Virus record (IMG/VR): IMGVR_UViG_3300006790_002240
Location: 1-41,611 of that record
Source: a virus
Reading direction: 5' to 3' (one strand)
Length of the DNA stretch: 41,611 nt
Numbering within the stretch: the stretch's first letter is position 1; every line of letters begins with the position of its first letter. The notes below the pieces were generated by a model. That model saw nothing but the letters and a program-made list of their open reading frames with translations. It ran no database searches and was not told where the DNA came from. Made by a program: the position numbers and the translations under genes. This document shows positions 19,928-28,545 of this stretch, piece after piece.

Positions 19928-22800
19928 TATTCAAAAGGACTTCCCGACCATATTTTGTCATTAGTTAAGCGATTAGTTTTAGTACTTTTTTCAACTACTT
20001 TTACAGCATAATTACCATCTGTTACGAAATCTTCCCCAGTATACCATGCTTTTCTGGTTAGTTGAACTTCCCAGTGCCAGGCTTCTCCTTTATAAGGAGT
20101 AATCCCAAACTTATGTGCATTTTTCATCATCCAAATATGTAACTTTGTTTTTCTTTGTGCACTATTTGTTTTTGAAACCGGCTGTACAATAGTGCCAGTT
20201 GAATCTTTATAATATATATCAAACGCACATCCTGTTTCGTGCGGACTATTAAAAGCTCTATAAGTACGTCCAGCCCTAACACTCCCATATTCGTCAATTA
20301 AATATAAATCGAATAATGCTTTAATCGAAATGTTTGGATCTCTTTCTAGTGCTTTTTTGACTGATGGATAATTTTTTCCTCTTCTACCTCGAAGCCACTT
20401 ATATCTTAATTCGCCGGGTTCTCTAATCCCAGAAGCCAGATGTATTTTTGGCCTTCCGGTTTCCTTTACCCAAGCTTGATTCATTAATTCAATTCTTTTA
20501 GCTACTAGCGTATGAACTTGGCGGCCGCGATATTTTACCAGCAATTCAGGTTTTAAAAATTTTTGAATAAAAGCACCATTTCTTACACGATTTTCCTCAT
20601 ATGGTGTCGCAGGCAACAACTCTACAATAGTATTATCAAATTTATATTCTTTTATATGTTCAAAGCCAATTGATGATGGCTGAAAGCCGCCTTGATTTCT
20701 ACCCGAACTTTTATCACAACCGGGTGTGGCGGAATTTGATAAGTTAGGAGATACAACTGCTGGGGGTAGCGGCGAGGGTGAGGCTGCTTTAGCTAGAATT
20801 CCTAATTTTTTTTCGTATTTCCGCAATGGAGTTTCAGCATATTTTAATTCTTGCTTTTTGATATTAAGCAATTTTTTTACTTTTTCTGCTTCTGCATGCG
20901 CTGGTGTTCCCTTTACAGCAGTACTTGTTAATCCTTCTATTTGAAGTTCCAAATCCTCGACTTCTTTTCTTTTCATCTCGTATATTTGTCTATAAGCATC
21001 TAATTTTTTCTGCTGCATTGTTGACAACTTAGGAGTTTGTTTGACATTTTTTGCTTCAGAAGCCTCATCAGATTGTTTGATACTATCTGCAGTTACGTCG
21101 GCTGCAGTTTGAACAAAAGTACTCCACTCTGATGTTTTTACATTTTCTGTAACTTTCTCGTCAATTGCTTTTTTTTCTGCTGCTGATGCATCCGAAATTT
21201 CTTTTTCGGCTGTGCTTAAAGGAGGATTGGTTGATCCAGGATTTTTCTTAAATCTCTCAAGCTCATTTGCTATATTTTTTAGTGTTACAAATCGACCATG
21301 AGGCCATACGGCGTAACGAACACGAGAGGTTTCCCAGCTCCAAAAACCTAATGCTTTCTTGTAGTCAACACGCTTTTGTGCTTCATCACCTAATAGCCAG
21401 CCGGTTCTTCTGATAATCTCTTCCGGTGGCTTAGGAGACTTAGCATATTGAGGATACATTGTTTCATATCCACCTCCATACGTACTTCCCATAGCTAATA
21501 TATTTTTAAAGCCTGCATCTTTATATGCTTGCAGACCTATAATCATACCTCTTGGTTTGTATTTAGCCTTTGCCCGATAAGACTGGGGGATTACAAAGTC
21601 TGCACCATTCATAGATGATAAGGCCAATTTTTTAAACCATATTGGCATTTCATAGCTCGAAACACCACAACACAAACCATATTTTCTGGCTTGTTGCATA
21701 CTTTTGTCCATCCAATTCTTTGTTAGACGCGCAATAGTCTCTTTGCTGTCTTTTCCCATCATATCAGCTTCCGGATCATAGATGACCCCTAGACATCCAG
21801 TTTCATATGCCAAAGGAAAGATAAAAGATATCATTTCATCAAGTTTTCTAAGATTAGGATAAGCCCAAAGATAGACTCTGATGCCCGCATTATGAAAATC
21901 TTTGACAAATTGTCTCAATTTTTCTTTATCCGCTACTGTATCTTTCTTTCCCTTGGCATTGACGCTTGGCCATCGTTGCCACAGGCCCAAAACAGCAACC
22001 CAATCTAGGCCGGCTTCAACTGCTATCTTAACAGGGTATCTCTTTCCTCTAGACGGTGTTAGGTTGGTAAACAAGCCTTTACCTACAGGCAACGTACCTC
22101 TTTCTTTTTCTAAATTAACAGGTGTTCGAATGTTCTGTAAATCGGGAAAATTCCCAACAATGTCGACATTAATCTTGCTGAGAGATAAACCTTTAGCAGA
22201 CGAGGCGCCAAATATCGCATTTCCACAAGCATCAAAACTTGAGCGTGCAGTCTGTGTTGATATTTGCTCCTCTATATTATTGATTTGCCCTTCTTTGAGA
22301 CCTCCAAGTAAAACTCCTTGATCTAGATTTTCAATATCCTCGAAAGTAACCCAAACAACTTCTCCAGGCTTTGGTTCATTAACACCAGTATTTTGTGCTG
22401 TGAACGTTGGAAACTTATTGATGGCTGAATGATCTGCGCCTACTCCGTCTTCAGTACCTAAACTTTTTGGAGTTGGCAAGATAGAGCCATGTATCTCAGG
22501 AATCATTGCTTTAATCGCTACTAAGCGTATTTCTTCTTCAGATCCAAATAGTTGTGCTAATTGATCTGCCCAAGACATTGCCGCTTCTTTATCTTCACCG
22601 ATAGGATTCTCAACGCGAAGAACGATTGCTTTAAAGCGCGTAACTCCCTTGGTACTATCGTTTTTAAAACGATCTCTAAGTTCTTTTCTTAAGATTTCAA
22701 GCGGATCAGAGTTTGTAGTATAGATTGGCTGTGATTTCTTCTTCCATAAAGGATTTAAAGTACCATACGAGTATCCCAATTCGGTAAGAATATCGGCCAT
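19927..22800 (-). CDS. Baseplate hub/tail lysin: gp5-like OB fold, TIM-barrel hydrolase-like domain, M15 peptidase
   Basis: The 957-aa protein reads as four parts. Residues about 50-170 look like the gp5-type OB fold, ending in GEVVWVTFEDIENLDQGVLL. Residues about 235-520 look like a TIM barrel of glycoside-hydrolase type: AVEAGLDWVAVLGLW, GIRVYLWAYPNL, GVIYDPEADM with acidic candidates, then VIPQSY and LGFWSWE. Residues about 595-670 are a charged coiled coil. Residues about 760-930 match peptidase M15/VanY, with zinc motifs SPHETGCAFD and EAWHWE; such enzymes cut peptidoglycan stem peptides. The likely job is local wall digestion during tail penetration. Position before the spike gene and the gp25/gp6 block supports a hub role. 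The barrel's activity is uncertain; the M15 assignment is strong. Confidence 0.88.
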   Translation of the reverse strand: MADILTELGYSYGTLNPLWKKKSQPIYTTNSDPLEILRKELRDRFKNDSTKGVTRFKAIVLRVENPIGEDKEAAMSWADQLAQLFGSEEEIRLVAIKAMIPEIHGSILPTPKSLGTEDGVGADHSAINKFPTFTAQNTGVNEPKPGEVVWVTFEDIENLDQGVLLGGLKEGQINNIEEQISTQTARSSFDACGNAIFGASSAKGLSLSKINVDIVGNFPDLQNIRTPVNLEKERGTLPVGKGLFTNLTPSRGKRYPVKIAVEAGLDWVAVLGLWQRWPSVNAKGKKDTVADKEKLRQFVKDFHNAGIRVYLWAYPNLRKLDEMISFIFPLAYETGCLGVIYDPEADMMGKDSKETIARLTKNWMDKSMQQARKYGLCCGVSSYEMPIWFKKLALSSMNGADFVIPQSYRAKAKYKPRGMIIGLQAYKDAGFKNILAMGSTYGGGYETMYPQYAKSPKPPEEIIRRTGWLLGDEAQKRVDYKKALGFWSWETSRVRYAVWPHGRFVTLKNIANELERFKKNPGSTNPPLSTAEKEISDASAAEKKAIDEKVTENVKTSEWSTFVQTAADVTADSIKQSDEASEAKNVKQTPKLSTMQQKKLDAYRQIYEMKRKEVEDLELQIEGLTSTAVKGTPAHAEAEKVKKLLNIKKQELKYAETPLRKYEKKLGILAKAASPSPLPPAVVSPNLSNSATPGCDKSSGRNQGGFQPSSIGFEHIKEYKFDNTIVELLPATPYEENRVRNGAFIQKFLKPELLVKYRGRQVHTLVAKRIELMNQAWVKETGRPKIHLASGIREPGELRYKWLRGRRGKNYPSVKKALERDPNISIKALFDLYLIDEYGSVRAGRTYRAFNSPHETGCAFDIYYKDSTGTIVQPVSKTNSAQRKTKLHIWMMKNAHKFGITPYKGEAWHWEVQLTRKAWYTGEDFVTDGNYAVKVVEKSTKTNRLTNDKIWSGSPFE

Positions 22801-22803
22801 TGA

Positions 22804-23106
22804 TTATTCTACTCCTATCAGATCATATAGGGATTCTTTATCCGCATCAGATAAACCTTCTTTATTGGAGGTCTTCTTGTGGACCAAGGTGCTTATTTTT
22901 ACTAATTGTTCGTTTGATCTTTGTAGGGTTTCAAGATATTTAGCAGCTACTTGTCCAATCTCTTTATGTTCGTGCTTATCATTTTGTATATGATTCATCA
23001 CGTCAATCAACAACGTTGAGGCCATTGCTCGATCTTGTCTTATGTTTTGGAGACCTTCTTCTATTAGCGCGTCAATATTGTTATCTAAATTTCGTCTTTT
23101 TCCCAT
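22804..23106 (-). CDS. Small helical protein, possibly small terminase-like
   Basis: This 100-aa, almost wholly helical protein has a middle segment (about residues 25-75) with a heptad-like pattern including AAKYLETLQRSNEQLVKI and a C-terminal LSDADKESLYDLIG. That arrangement recalls the central helical hairpin of T4-type small terminase subunits (gp16), which are longer in T4 (164 aa). The resemblance is from memory of pattern, not a verified match. It starts inside the end of the sigma-factor gene (22 nt overlap) and ends 3 nt before the hub/lysin gene. It could equally be a regulatory or scaffold protein. Confidence 0.7.
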   Translation of the reverse strand: MGKRRNLDNNIDALIEEGLQNIRQDRAMASTLLIDVMNHIQNDKHEHKEIGQVAAKYLETLQRSNEQLVKISTLVHKKTSNKEGLSDADKESLYDLIGVE

Positions 23107-23822
23107 TTATTTTTAAAAGCCCTATATTTTTGTCTTATCTTATTAAGGTTGTTGACAACTTGTTTAGTGTTTAAGCCAGTGATTTCCCTAATGTATAGAT
23201 AAATAGCTTTTTTATTAAAAATTTGAATATCCGGGGCTGAGTCAAATAATATTTTTATCGCTTCTAGGACTTTTCTTTCATTTTCTTTTAAATCAAGATT
23301 TTCCCACTTACAAATCTCATTTTGAAGATGTTGCATAAACTCTTGTCTTGTTCTATCTTCTATGTAGCTATTTTCAATTACTAAGTTTTCATATTTGTCT
23401 GTAGCTACGTGCACACAATCATCAATATTCCTTTCTCTTTTTAGCTTTTTTGAATTTTGTTTAACTTTGTGAATAAACCAATTTTTCGTAATAACACTAA
23501 AATAAGAGAAAGCTTTTGACTTTCTATTCGGATCATATTTGTCCAAGATAGTAGTGAGCCAGATTTTACAATCATCTTTTAGGTAATCAATATTGGGCAA
23601 ATTTGTAAATTTGTAAGTATAAACAATTTTATCCACCATTTCGCTAAATGCTGGTCCTATAAATTCACCGTAAAGTTTTGCTCTTTCTGCCTTTGAGTCA
23701 CTGAGGGCATATGCTATGATTGCATCCTCATGAACTTTGGTAAAATATAAATTTTTAGTTCTTTTTCTCCTAGTTTTTTTAAACTTTGGAGGATTAGTTT
23801 TCGTTTCTTGTTTCGAGGTCAT
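23085..23822 (-). CDS. 55: Late-transcription sigma factor, gp55-like
   Basis: This 245-aa protein, longer than T4 gp55 (185 aa), shows the conserved core of the phage late sigma family: LYFTKVHEDAIIAYALS, then FSEMVDKIVYTYKFTNLPN, DDCKIWLTTILDKYDPN and KAFSYFSVITKNWFIHKVKQ at about residues 25-130. This is a sigma-region-2-like fold. The part after about residue 170 ends in a helical region that may be a region-4-like or accessory element. In T4, gp55 replaces sigma70 on host RNA polymerase and recognises the TATAAATA late promoter; such a site is visible in this window at 36148-36155. The N-terminus is highly basic. It starts within the last 29 nt of the membrane-protein gene. Confidence 0.9.
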   Translation of the reverse strand: MTSKQETKTNPPKFKKTRRKRTKNLYFTKVHEDAIIAYALSDSKAERAKLYGEFIGPAFSEMVDKIVYTYKFTNLPNIDYLKDDCKIWLTTILDKYDPNRKSKAFSYFSVITKNWFIHKVKQNSKKLKRERNIDDCVHVATDKYENLVIENSYIEDRTRQEFMQHLQNEICKWENLDLKENERKVLEAIKILFDSAPDIQIFNKKAIYLYIREITGLNTKQVVNNLNKIRQKYRAFKNKWEKDEI

Positions 23823-24195
23823 TTAATTCATCTTCTTGTTCTATCATCATTTCTTCATCATCAGAAGAAAAATATTTCTCGTAGTAATCGTAATAGTTGT
23901 CGATAAGCCTCTTTGAGTGTTTCATAAGTCCTTCTAGGGTCTCATCTCCATAAAACATTTCAAGCTCATATATCTGTACTAAATGTTCAGCAAAATCTTC
24001 GTTTTTAGATATTAAATCAGTAAAGTCTTCTTGTATAGTTCTCTTCTCATTAACCAAAAAAAACACATAATAGACAGAAAAAATATTCAAAAGCAAAGAA
24101 ATAAATAAGAAAAAGTGCAAAAAGCCAAACAAATATACCAACAAGCATGAATTCAGGATTAAAGATAGACTTATAATAAAATTATTAATTTTCAT
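23794..24195 (-). CDS. Small membrane protein with two N-terminal transmembrane segments
   Basis: This 133-aa protein has a strongly hydrophobic N-terminus: two apparent membrane helices at about residues 5-25 and 26-48 with almost no loop, so it likely forms a hairpin in the inner membrane. The rest is charged and acidic, ending in a Glu/Asp-rich tail, and is presumably cytoplasmic. I do not recognise a family. It is not obviously a holin: holins are similar in size but usually end in a basic tail, whereas this tail is acidic. It overlaps the zinc-ribbon gene upstream by 11 nt and the sigma gene downstream by 29 nt. Confidence 0.72.
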   Translation of the reverse strand: MKINNFIISLSLILNSCLLVYLFGFLHFFLFISLLLNIFSVYYVFFLVNEKRTIQEDFTDLISKNEDFAEHLVQIYELEMFYGDETLEGLMKHSKRLIDNYYDYYEKYFSSDDEEMMIEQEDELNDLETRNEN

Positions 24196-24448
24196 AAATT
24201 ACACTCTTGGCTTCTTTTTTGTTGGTTCTTAAGATTTCTCTATTTTCTTCTATAGCTTGTCTTGTGATTTCTCCAACTTTATGATCAACGACTTTCGGAT
24301 CTTCACTTTTTATAAAAACTTTATTAATTTGTTTTTTTAAGCAATTTGCTTGTTTGCATTCAGGACAGTCAAGCAAATTTTCTTTTATACCATGGTATGC
24401 TCGAAAGACGTGATCACATTTTTCACACGAATAATAGTATTTAGGCAT
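24185..24448 (-). CDS. FmdB-type zinc-ribbon protein
   Basis: This 87-aa protein begins with YYYSCEKCDHVF and continues with CPECK, giving paired CxxC sites (C8/C11 and C28/C31), the layout of the FmdB/putative regulatory zinc-ribbon family. In bacteria these are small proteins of unclear function, once linked to regulation of formamidase. The C-terminal half is helical and charged. Its ATG overlaps the stop of the preceding small gene by 8 nt. Whether it acts in transcription, for example with the adjacent late sigma factor, is only a guess from position. Confidence 0.78.
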   Translation of the reverse strand: MPKYYYSCEKCDHVFRAYHGIKENLLDCPECKQANCLKKQINKVFIKSEDPKVVDHKVGEITRQAIEENREILRTNKKEAKSVIYEN

Positions 24449-24641
24449 CAGTATCAGTCAAAGTTTCATAATCATCGTGATTCATTTTAACAACAGGAGG
24501 ATTCATAACAAACAATTCTTGATTTTCATTTGCTTTAAAATTGAATCCTTTTAGCACTGGTACAATATCACTCTGCTCCATTAAAGACTTTTGTAGCGCC
24601 ATCATAACTGCGCCAAGGGCTTCATCTGAAAGTTTAAACAT
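24441..24641 (-). CDS. Small acidic protein of unknown function
   Basis: This 66-aa protein has an N-terminal helix (about residues 3-28), a short beta-like middle and an acidic tail ending in Asp-rich residues. A good ribosome site (AGGAG) lies 7 nt before the ATG, which supports expression. I recognise no family. It opens the small-gene run that leads to the FmdB-like protein and the sigma factor. Confidence 0.72.
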   Translation of the reverse strand: MFKLSDEALGAVMMALQKSLMEQSDIVPVLKGFNFKANENQELFVMNPPVVKMNHDDYETLTDTDA

Positions 24642-24653
24642 TATTAATCTCCT

Positions 24654-24755
24654 TTAAAATATATTTTTTAATAATTCTGCACATTCCTGCGCAGTACTGT
24701 TTACTGTATCTGTTACACAATTATTTTTTGTTTCTAAAATTATCATTTGCTTCAT
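24654..24755 (-). CDS. Possible 33-aa small protein overlapping the dehydrogenase end
   Basis: A 33-codon frame starts at an ATG inside the 3' end of the nucleotide-sugar dehydrogenase gene (plus-one frame) and ends just before the AGGAG of the next gene. It fills the otherwise empty 79-nt gap. The translation has two Cys and a helix-like C-terminal half ending in CAELLKNIF. No clear ribosome site precedes it, so it may be either translationally coupled or a chance frame. It could also be a remnant of a longer dehydrogenase tail, but no similarity to that tail is visible. Confidence 0.3.
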   Translation of the reverse strand: MKQMIILETKNNCVTDTVNSTAQECAELLKNIF

Positions 24756-25515
24756 TTACTGCATTCAAAACTACAGATTTTACATCTGCTTTTTCAGCAA
24801 TTTTTATCATCGCATTGACATCTTTAGGAAAACACTTTCCTCCATAGCCACGATTATTAGCAAAAACAGCGGTGTGCATACGATTAACGCGAGGGTCATT
24901 AAGCCACAACTCCCTAACCCTGTTCCAATCAGTCCCCAGGGCTTTACATATATCATACATTTCATTGCAAAAAGTTACCTTAGTGGCATAAAAAGTATTA
25001 GCTACATATTTTACCATCTCCGCTGTATTGTGGTCTGTGACCAAATATCTTTTAGTTGGGCCACCTACTTTCATATAAAGATCTAATACTTGAGAACAAT
25101 CAGAGCCATTGCCGCCAAAAATATAATGCGGCATCTCTTTAACATCAGTATCAAACTTATATGGACTCCAATATTTTGATTCGCCGGCGAACTCTGGTGA
25201 GAAAACTATTTTTTTATTATACTTCATCGCCAATGCTTTGGTAGTGCCAACTGCGACAGTAGATTTAATAATTATCAAATCTGTCTCTAATTTTGAAACG
25301 GCATTCTCTACTAAAGAAATATCACAAGATCCGTCAGGCAACATCTCAGTTGGAAGACAAACCACTGCACAATCTGCTTTTTCATTTATTTCTTCTATGG
25401 AATGAGTACAAACTTCCGGATTTAGATCATACGTCATCATATTATAATGATTCTCGAAAAACCCAAACATAGCGTTTCCTACATATCCACGCCCGATGAT
25501 TGCAATTGTTTTCAT
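24721..25515 (-). CDS. Nucleotide-sugar 6-dehydrogenase, short form (Ugd/WbpA type)
   Basis: This 264-aa protein has the NAD-binding start GRGYVGNAM, a KSTVAVGTT segment, FSPEF with Glu108, AEMVKYVANTFYATKVTF with Lys169 and Asn173, and the catalytic cysteine motif GYGGKCFPKD (Cys228). This family oxidises UDP-glucose, UDP-GlcNAc or GDP-mannose to the uronic acid in two NAD-dependent steps. Usual length is 390-440 aa. Here the protein stops about 36 residues after the catalytic Cys, so the C-terminal UDP-binding domain is missing. It directly precedes no other sugar gene in the transcript but follows wbpB, so UDP-GlcNAc is the most sensible substrate (WbpA step). Whether the short form is active alone is unknown. 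An AAGGA site precedes the ATG. Confidence 0.85.
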   Translation of the reverse strand: MKTIAIIGRGYVGNAMFGFFENHYNMMTYDLNPEVCTHSIEEINEKADCAVVCLPTEMLPDGSCDISLVENAVSKLETDLIIIKSTVAVGTTKALAMKYNKKIVFSPEFAGESKYWSPYKFDTDVKEMPHYIFGGNGSDCSQVLDLYMKVGGPTKRYLVTDHNTAEMVKYVANTFYATKVTFCNEMYDICKALGTDWNRVRELWLNDPRVNRMHTAVFANNRGYGGKCFPKDVNAMIKIAEKADVKSVVLNAVNEANDNFRNKK

Positions 25516-25526
25516 ATTCTATCCTT

Positions 25527-26459
25527 TTACAGTTTTTTTAAAATTGGATGCGAGTCTTTTACTACTCCAGTTGGAATATTATACTTCATATTATGAACTA
25601 ATTTAATAGATGTTTTTACATCATCAATATTAAATCCATTTCCTTTTAAAATCTCTTCATAACTTTTTGTATGCAACTCGGTAAATCCAGTACTAAATTC
25701 AAATTCTTTCTCATCGATGCTTAGAGACCGATAAGTTGTTTTTCCTTGCTTTTTTACTTCGATAGGAAGATACTTTGAGTTGCAACTCAAAAGCCATCTA
25801 ACATTGGCATTCTCTAAACGAAGTATCCCAGACCATATATCATTTTTAGCAACGTGTACTTCATTTTTAATTACATCGCCAAAGATCCATGTAAGCATAT
25901 CAAAAAAGTGTATACCTATATTGGTTGGTAATCCGCCGGATTTATTTTTGTCTCCTTTCCAAGAATAATGATACCACAAGCCTCTTGAAGTAAGATAAGT
26001 TAAATCAACATCATATACTTTGCTCTTGTCAACTGTCTGTTTCAGCTCTCTAATTGAATCGTGAAGTCGCAATTGCAAAATATTATTAATCTTCTTGCCA
26101 CTTTCATCCTCTAGTAATTGTAAGTAATCTAGATTTTCAGGATTTAAAACCATTGGTTTTTCACAAATTACATTTACTTCATTTCTTAAAGCTAAGCGAA
26201 CATGTGCATCGTGTAAATAATTCGGAGAACATATACTAATATAATCTAATGCTTTTCCTTTTCTTCTTAGCTTATCTACATGTCTATCAAACCTCTCAAT
26301 CTCCGTAAAGAAAGACGCTTTAGGAAAATATGAGTCGATTATACCTACTGAATCATTAGGATCTAAGGCAGCTTCTAATGTGTTGCCAGTCTCTTTTATT
26401 GCTTTCATATGACGTGGAGCAATATAACCTGCTGCTCCTATTAAACCAAATTTTTTCAT
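25527..26459 (-). CDS. wbpB: UDP-N-acetyl-glucosaminuronate 3-dehydrogenase (WbpB/WlbA type)
   Basis: This 310-aa Gfo/Idh/MocA-family oxidoreductase matches the WlbA/WbpB subgroup in length and motifs. It opens with FGLIGAAGYIAPRHMKAI, a start very characteristic of WlbA, then ICSPNYLHDAHV, the ICEKP motif with Lys101, and GGLPTNIGIHFFDML with Asn180 and His184 in the catalytic positions. WbpB oxidises C3 of UDP-GlcNAc-uronic acid to a 3-keto sugar with tightly bound NAD, which is recycled with 2-oxoglutarate. The WbpE-type aminotransferase that uses this product lies 2 nt upstream, and a dehydrogenase that could make its substrate lies downstream. A GAGGT ribosome site precedes the ATG. Confidence 0.9.
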   Translation of the reverse strand: MKKFGLIGAAGYIAPRHMKAIKETGNTLEAALDPNDSVGIIDSYFPKASFFTEIERFDRHVDKLRRKGKALDYISICSPNYLHDAHVRLALRNEVNVICEKPMVLNPENLDYLQLLEDESGKKINNILQLRLHDSIRELKQTVDKSKVYDVDLTYLTSRGLWYHYSWKGDKNKSGGLPTNIGIHFFDMLTWIFGDVIKNEVHVAKNDIWSGILRLENANVRWLLSCNSKYLPIEVKKQGKTTYRSLSIDEKEFEFSTGFTELHTKSYEEILKGNGFNIDDVKTSIKLVHNMKYNIPTGVVKDSHPILKKL

Positions 26460-26461
26460 TA

Positions 26462-27547
26462 TTACCTCGTAAAGAAATTTATTACTGTTTCAACAATTAT
26501 ATCACGTTCTTCTTCTGAAAGTCCAGGATAAATTGGTAAAGAAAGCACTTCATTGCATCTTTTTTCTGCTTCAGGTAAAGATATATCGCAATCAAAAACT
26601 TTCTGTTTGTGTAAAGCTTTCGGATAATATATGGCATTTCCGATCTGGTGCGTATCGAGCCATTTTTTTAATTCATCTCTTTTGTCTGTCCTTAATGTGT
26701 ACTGATTCCAAGAATGGCCGTGAACAGCGTGAGGTAATTTTAATGCCTCTAAATCTTTAAAATGTTTAGTGTAATACATTGCATTATCTCTTCTTTTGTC
26801 TATCCAAGCATCCAGCTCAGGAAGCAAAACCGACAATATTGCTGCTTGTAACGTATCTAATCTAAAATTGCCGCCCAATATTTCGTGTTCGTATTTTTGC
26901 TTTGAACCGTGACTTCTGACCATTTTGACTTTTTCTGCCAGATTATCCCGCGAAGTAGCAACAGCTCCTCCGTCGCCAAAACAACCTAAGTTTTTAGCAG
27001 GAAAGAAACTAAACGTTGAAATATCGCCGTATGTGCCAACTTTTTTATTTTTCCACTCACTTCCTAAAGACTGTGCGCAATCTTCAATTAGATATATACC
27101 TTCTTGATTGCAATACTCTTGTAAGTCGGATAAATTATTTGGCTCTCCAAATAAATGTACAGCTAATATACCCCTAGTTTTTGCCGTTTTAGCGGCTTTA
27201 TAATCCTCAATGGAGGGATGGAATGAATCAGCACTTAAATCAACGAAAATAGGCCTTAAACCAGCGCGTATGATTGATGTAGCCGAAGCTGCGAAAGTGA
27301 ATGATGTGACTAGGATTTCATCACCTCTTTCTAAACCAAGGGATAAAAATGAAGCTAATAGTGCATCAGTGCCACTTGAAACTCCGATTACATTTGAGAT
27401 ATTTAAATAATTTGATAATTCATCTTCAAATTTTTTTACATCTGGTCCGTTGATAAATTTAGCTTCTCGCAGGCATCGATCAAATGCACTTTTTAATTCA
27501 TCCACTGATTTATTTAAAATTCGATTTAGATCAAATAAGGGTATCAT
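26462..27547 (-). CDS. wbpE: UDP-3-keto-sugar aminotransferase (WbpE/WlbC type, PLP)
   Basis: This 361-aa DegT/DnrJ/EryC1-family aminotransferase is full length. Visible motifs are GVSSGTDALLASF (phosphate-binding), TSFTFAASATSI, EDCAQSLGS and STFSFFPAKNLGCFGDGGA, with Lys185 as the PLP Schiff-base lysine. The family includes several sugar aminotransferases. Assignment as WbpE, which transfers an amino group from glutamate to C3 of UDP-3-keto-GlcNAc-uronic acid, relies on its being between WbpB- and WbpI-type genes. It overlaps the epimerase gene by 4 nt (ATGA). Confidence 0.88.
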   Translation of the reverse strand: MIPLFDLNRILNKSVDELKSAFDRCLREAKFINGPDVKKFEDELSNYLNISNVIGVSSGTDALLASFLSLGLERGDEILVTSFTFAASATSIIRAGLRPIFVDLSADSFHPSIEDYKAAKTAKTRGILAVHLFGEPNNLSDLQEYCNQEGIYLIEDCAQSLGSEWKNKKVGTYGDISTFSFFPAKNLGCFGDGGAVATSRDNLAEKVKMVRSHGSKQKYEHEILGGNFRLDTLQAAILSVLLPELDAWIDKRRDNAMYYTKHFKDLEALKLPHAVHGHSWNQYTLRTDKRDELKKWLDTHQIGNAIYYPKALHKQKVFDCDISLPEAEKRCNEVLSLPIYPGLSEEERDIIVETVINFFTR

Positions 27548-28545
27548 ACATAAATCTTTGTTTTTATAGATTTATATATTACACTAGAAGGATCTAAATG
27601 TAAATCTAAATAGAATCTTTTTTTTCGTTTTGGCGCGGGGGATAAAAGCCATTTTATATCTTCATCTTCTAGGCTTGATCTTTTAACAAAGCCTTCCTGC
27701 TCTGTTTCTATCCATTCTATTTTATTTCTCAATATTAAAGCTTTTTTTCCAAAAAACGGAGTAGTTTTTTGTATACCACCAGAATCAGTTATAAAAAATT
27801 TAGAATTAGATAAGTTTTCTACCATTTTGGTATAGACGCAAGAATCATAAATTTCAATATTTTCCGGAATACATATTTTTTTTAAAAACGGCTTTGTTCT
27901 ATGATGTACAAAAAATTTTATTTTATATGGAATTCTTGAACAAAAATTCATTACACTTTTTAAACGTTCAATATCGATATTTGATTGTCTATGGAGTGTC
28001 ATAATGCCAAAATTACCAGACGTTATCTCCGGATCCAAGCTGTTAAGAAGCTCATATTCTAGATCTCCACAATATATTCCATCTTTTAAATTTTTTAATG
28101 CGCCCGTAGAAGAACAAAATTTTAAATCAGCCACAGTATCTGCGAATATTCTATTAACTTCTTCCGGAACCTTATGATCGCCACATCTTAGTCCTGCTTC
28201 TATATGAACCACTGGTATTTTTAATTTGTAAGATACTAACGAAGCGCATAAAGAAGAATTTGTATCTCCATAAGTTAAAACAACATCTGGTCTTTCTTTG
28301 TTTAGGATATCTTGCAATTTTAAGAGTGAGGTCGCCATAAAAGATATTTCATTTTCTTTGTCAGCATCAATAGAATAGTCTATTTTTAAATTTAAATCCT
28401 CTATTAGATTTTTTGAAACGTTATCAGAATAATGCTGTAAAGTATCTACGATCTTGTGATTGACACTCATCTGTAAACAAAAATCATAAAATGGTTTAAC
28501 CTTGATATATTGAGGCCGGGTACCTATAATAGATATTATTTTCAT
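27544..28545 (-). CDS. wbpI: UDP-GlcNAc(3NAc)A 2-epimerase (WbpI/WecB family)
   Basis: This 333-aa protein belongs to the non-hydrolysing UDP-GlcNAc 2-epimerase family. The start GTRPQYIK carries Gln12 where WecB has Glu, a variant I associate with WbpI/WlbD-type members. Other motifs are TYGDTNSS (Asp94), HIEAGLR (Glu116), VPEEVNRIFAD (Glu128/Glu129), MTLHRQSN (His185) and DSGGIQK. After the last comes LRNKIEWIET, similar to the EW variant of WbpI rather than the TERPE of WecB. WbpI inverts C2 of the di-N-acetylated uronic acid, giving UDP-ManNAc(3NAc)A. It is somewhat shorter than usual (about 350-380 aa). The assignment to WbpI over WecB is by motif and neighbours. Confidence 0.85.
   Translation of the reverse strand: MKIISIIGTRPQYIKVKPFYDFCLQMSVNHKIVDTLQHYSDNVSKNLIEDLNLKIDYSIDADKENEISFMATSLLKLQDILNKERPDVVLTYGDTNSSLCASLVSYKLKIPVVHIEAGLRCGDHKVPEEVNRIFADTVADLKFCSSTGALKNLKDGIYCGDLEYELLNSLDPEITSGNFGIMTLHRQSNIDIERLKSVMNFCSRIPYKIKFFVHHRTKPFLKKICIPENIEIYDSCVYTKMVENLSNSKFFITDSGGIQKTTPFFGKKALILRNKIEWIETEQEGFVKRSSLEDEDIKWLLSPAPKRKKRFYLDLHLDPSSVIYKSIKTKIYV

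Noticed and set aside
21902-22321. A 139-codon plus-strand frame
   Set aside because: Antisense to the hub/lysin gene, with no supporting start signal or motif.
23794-24195. Holin
   Set aside because: Two membrane helices fit, but the long acidic C-terminus and the position before the sigma factor do not; no endolysin lies next to it.
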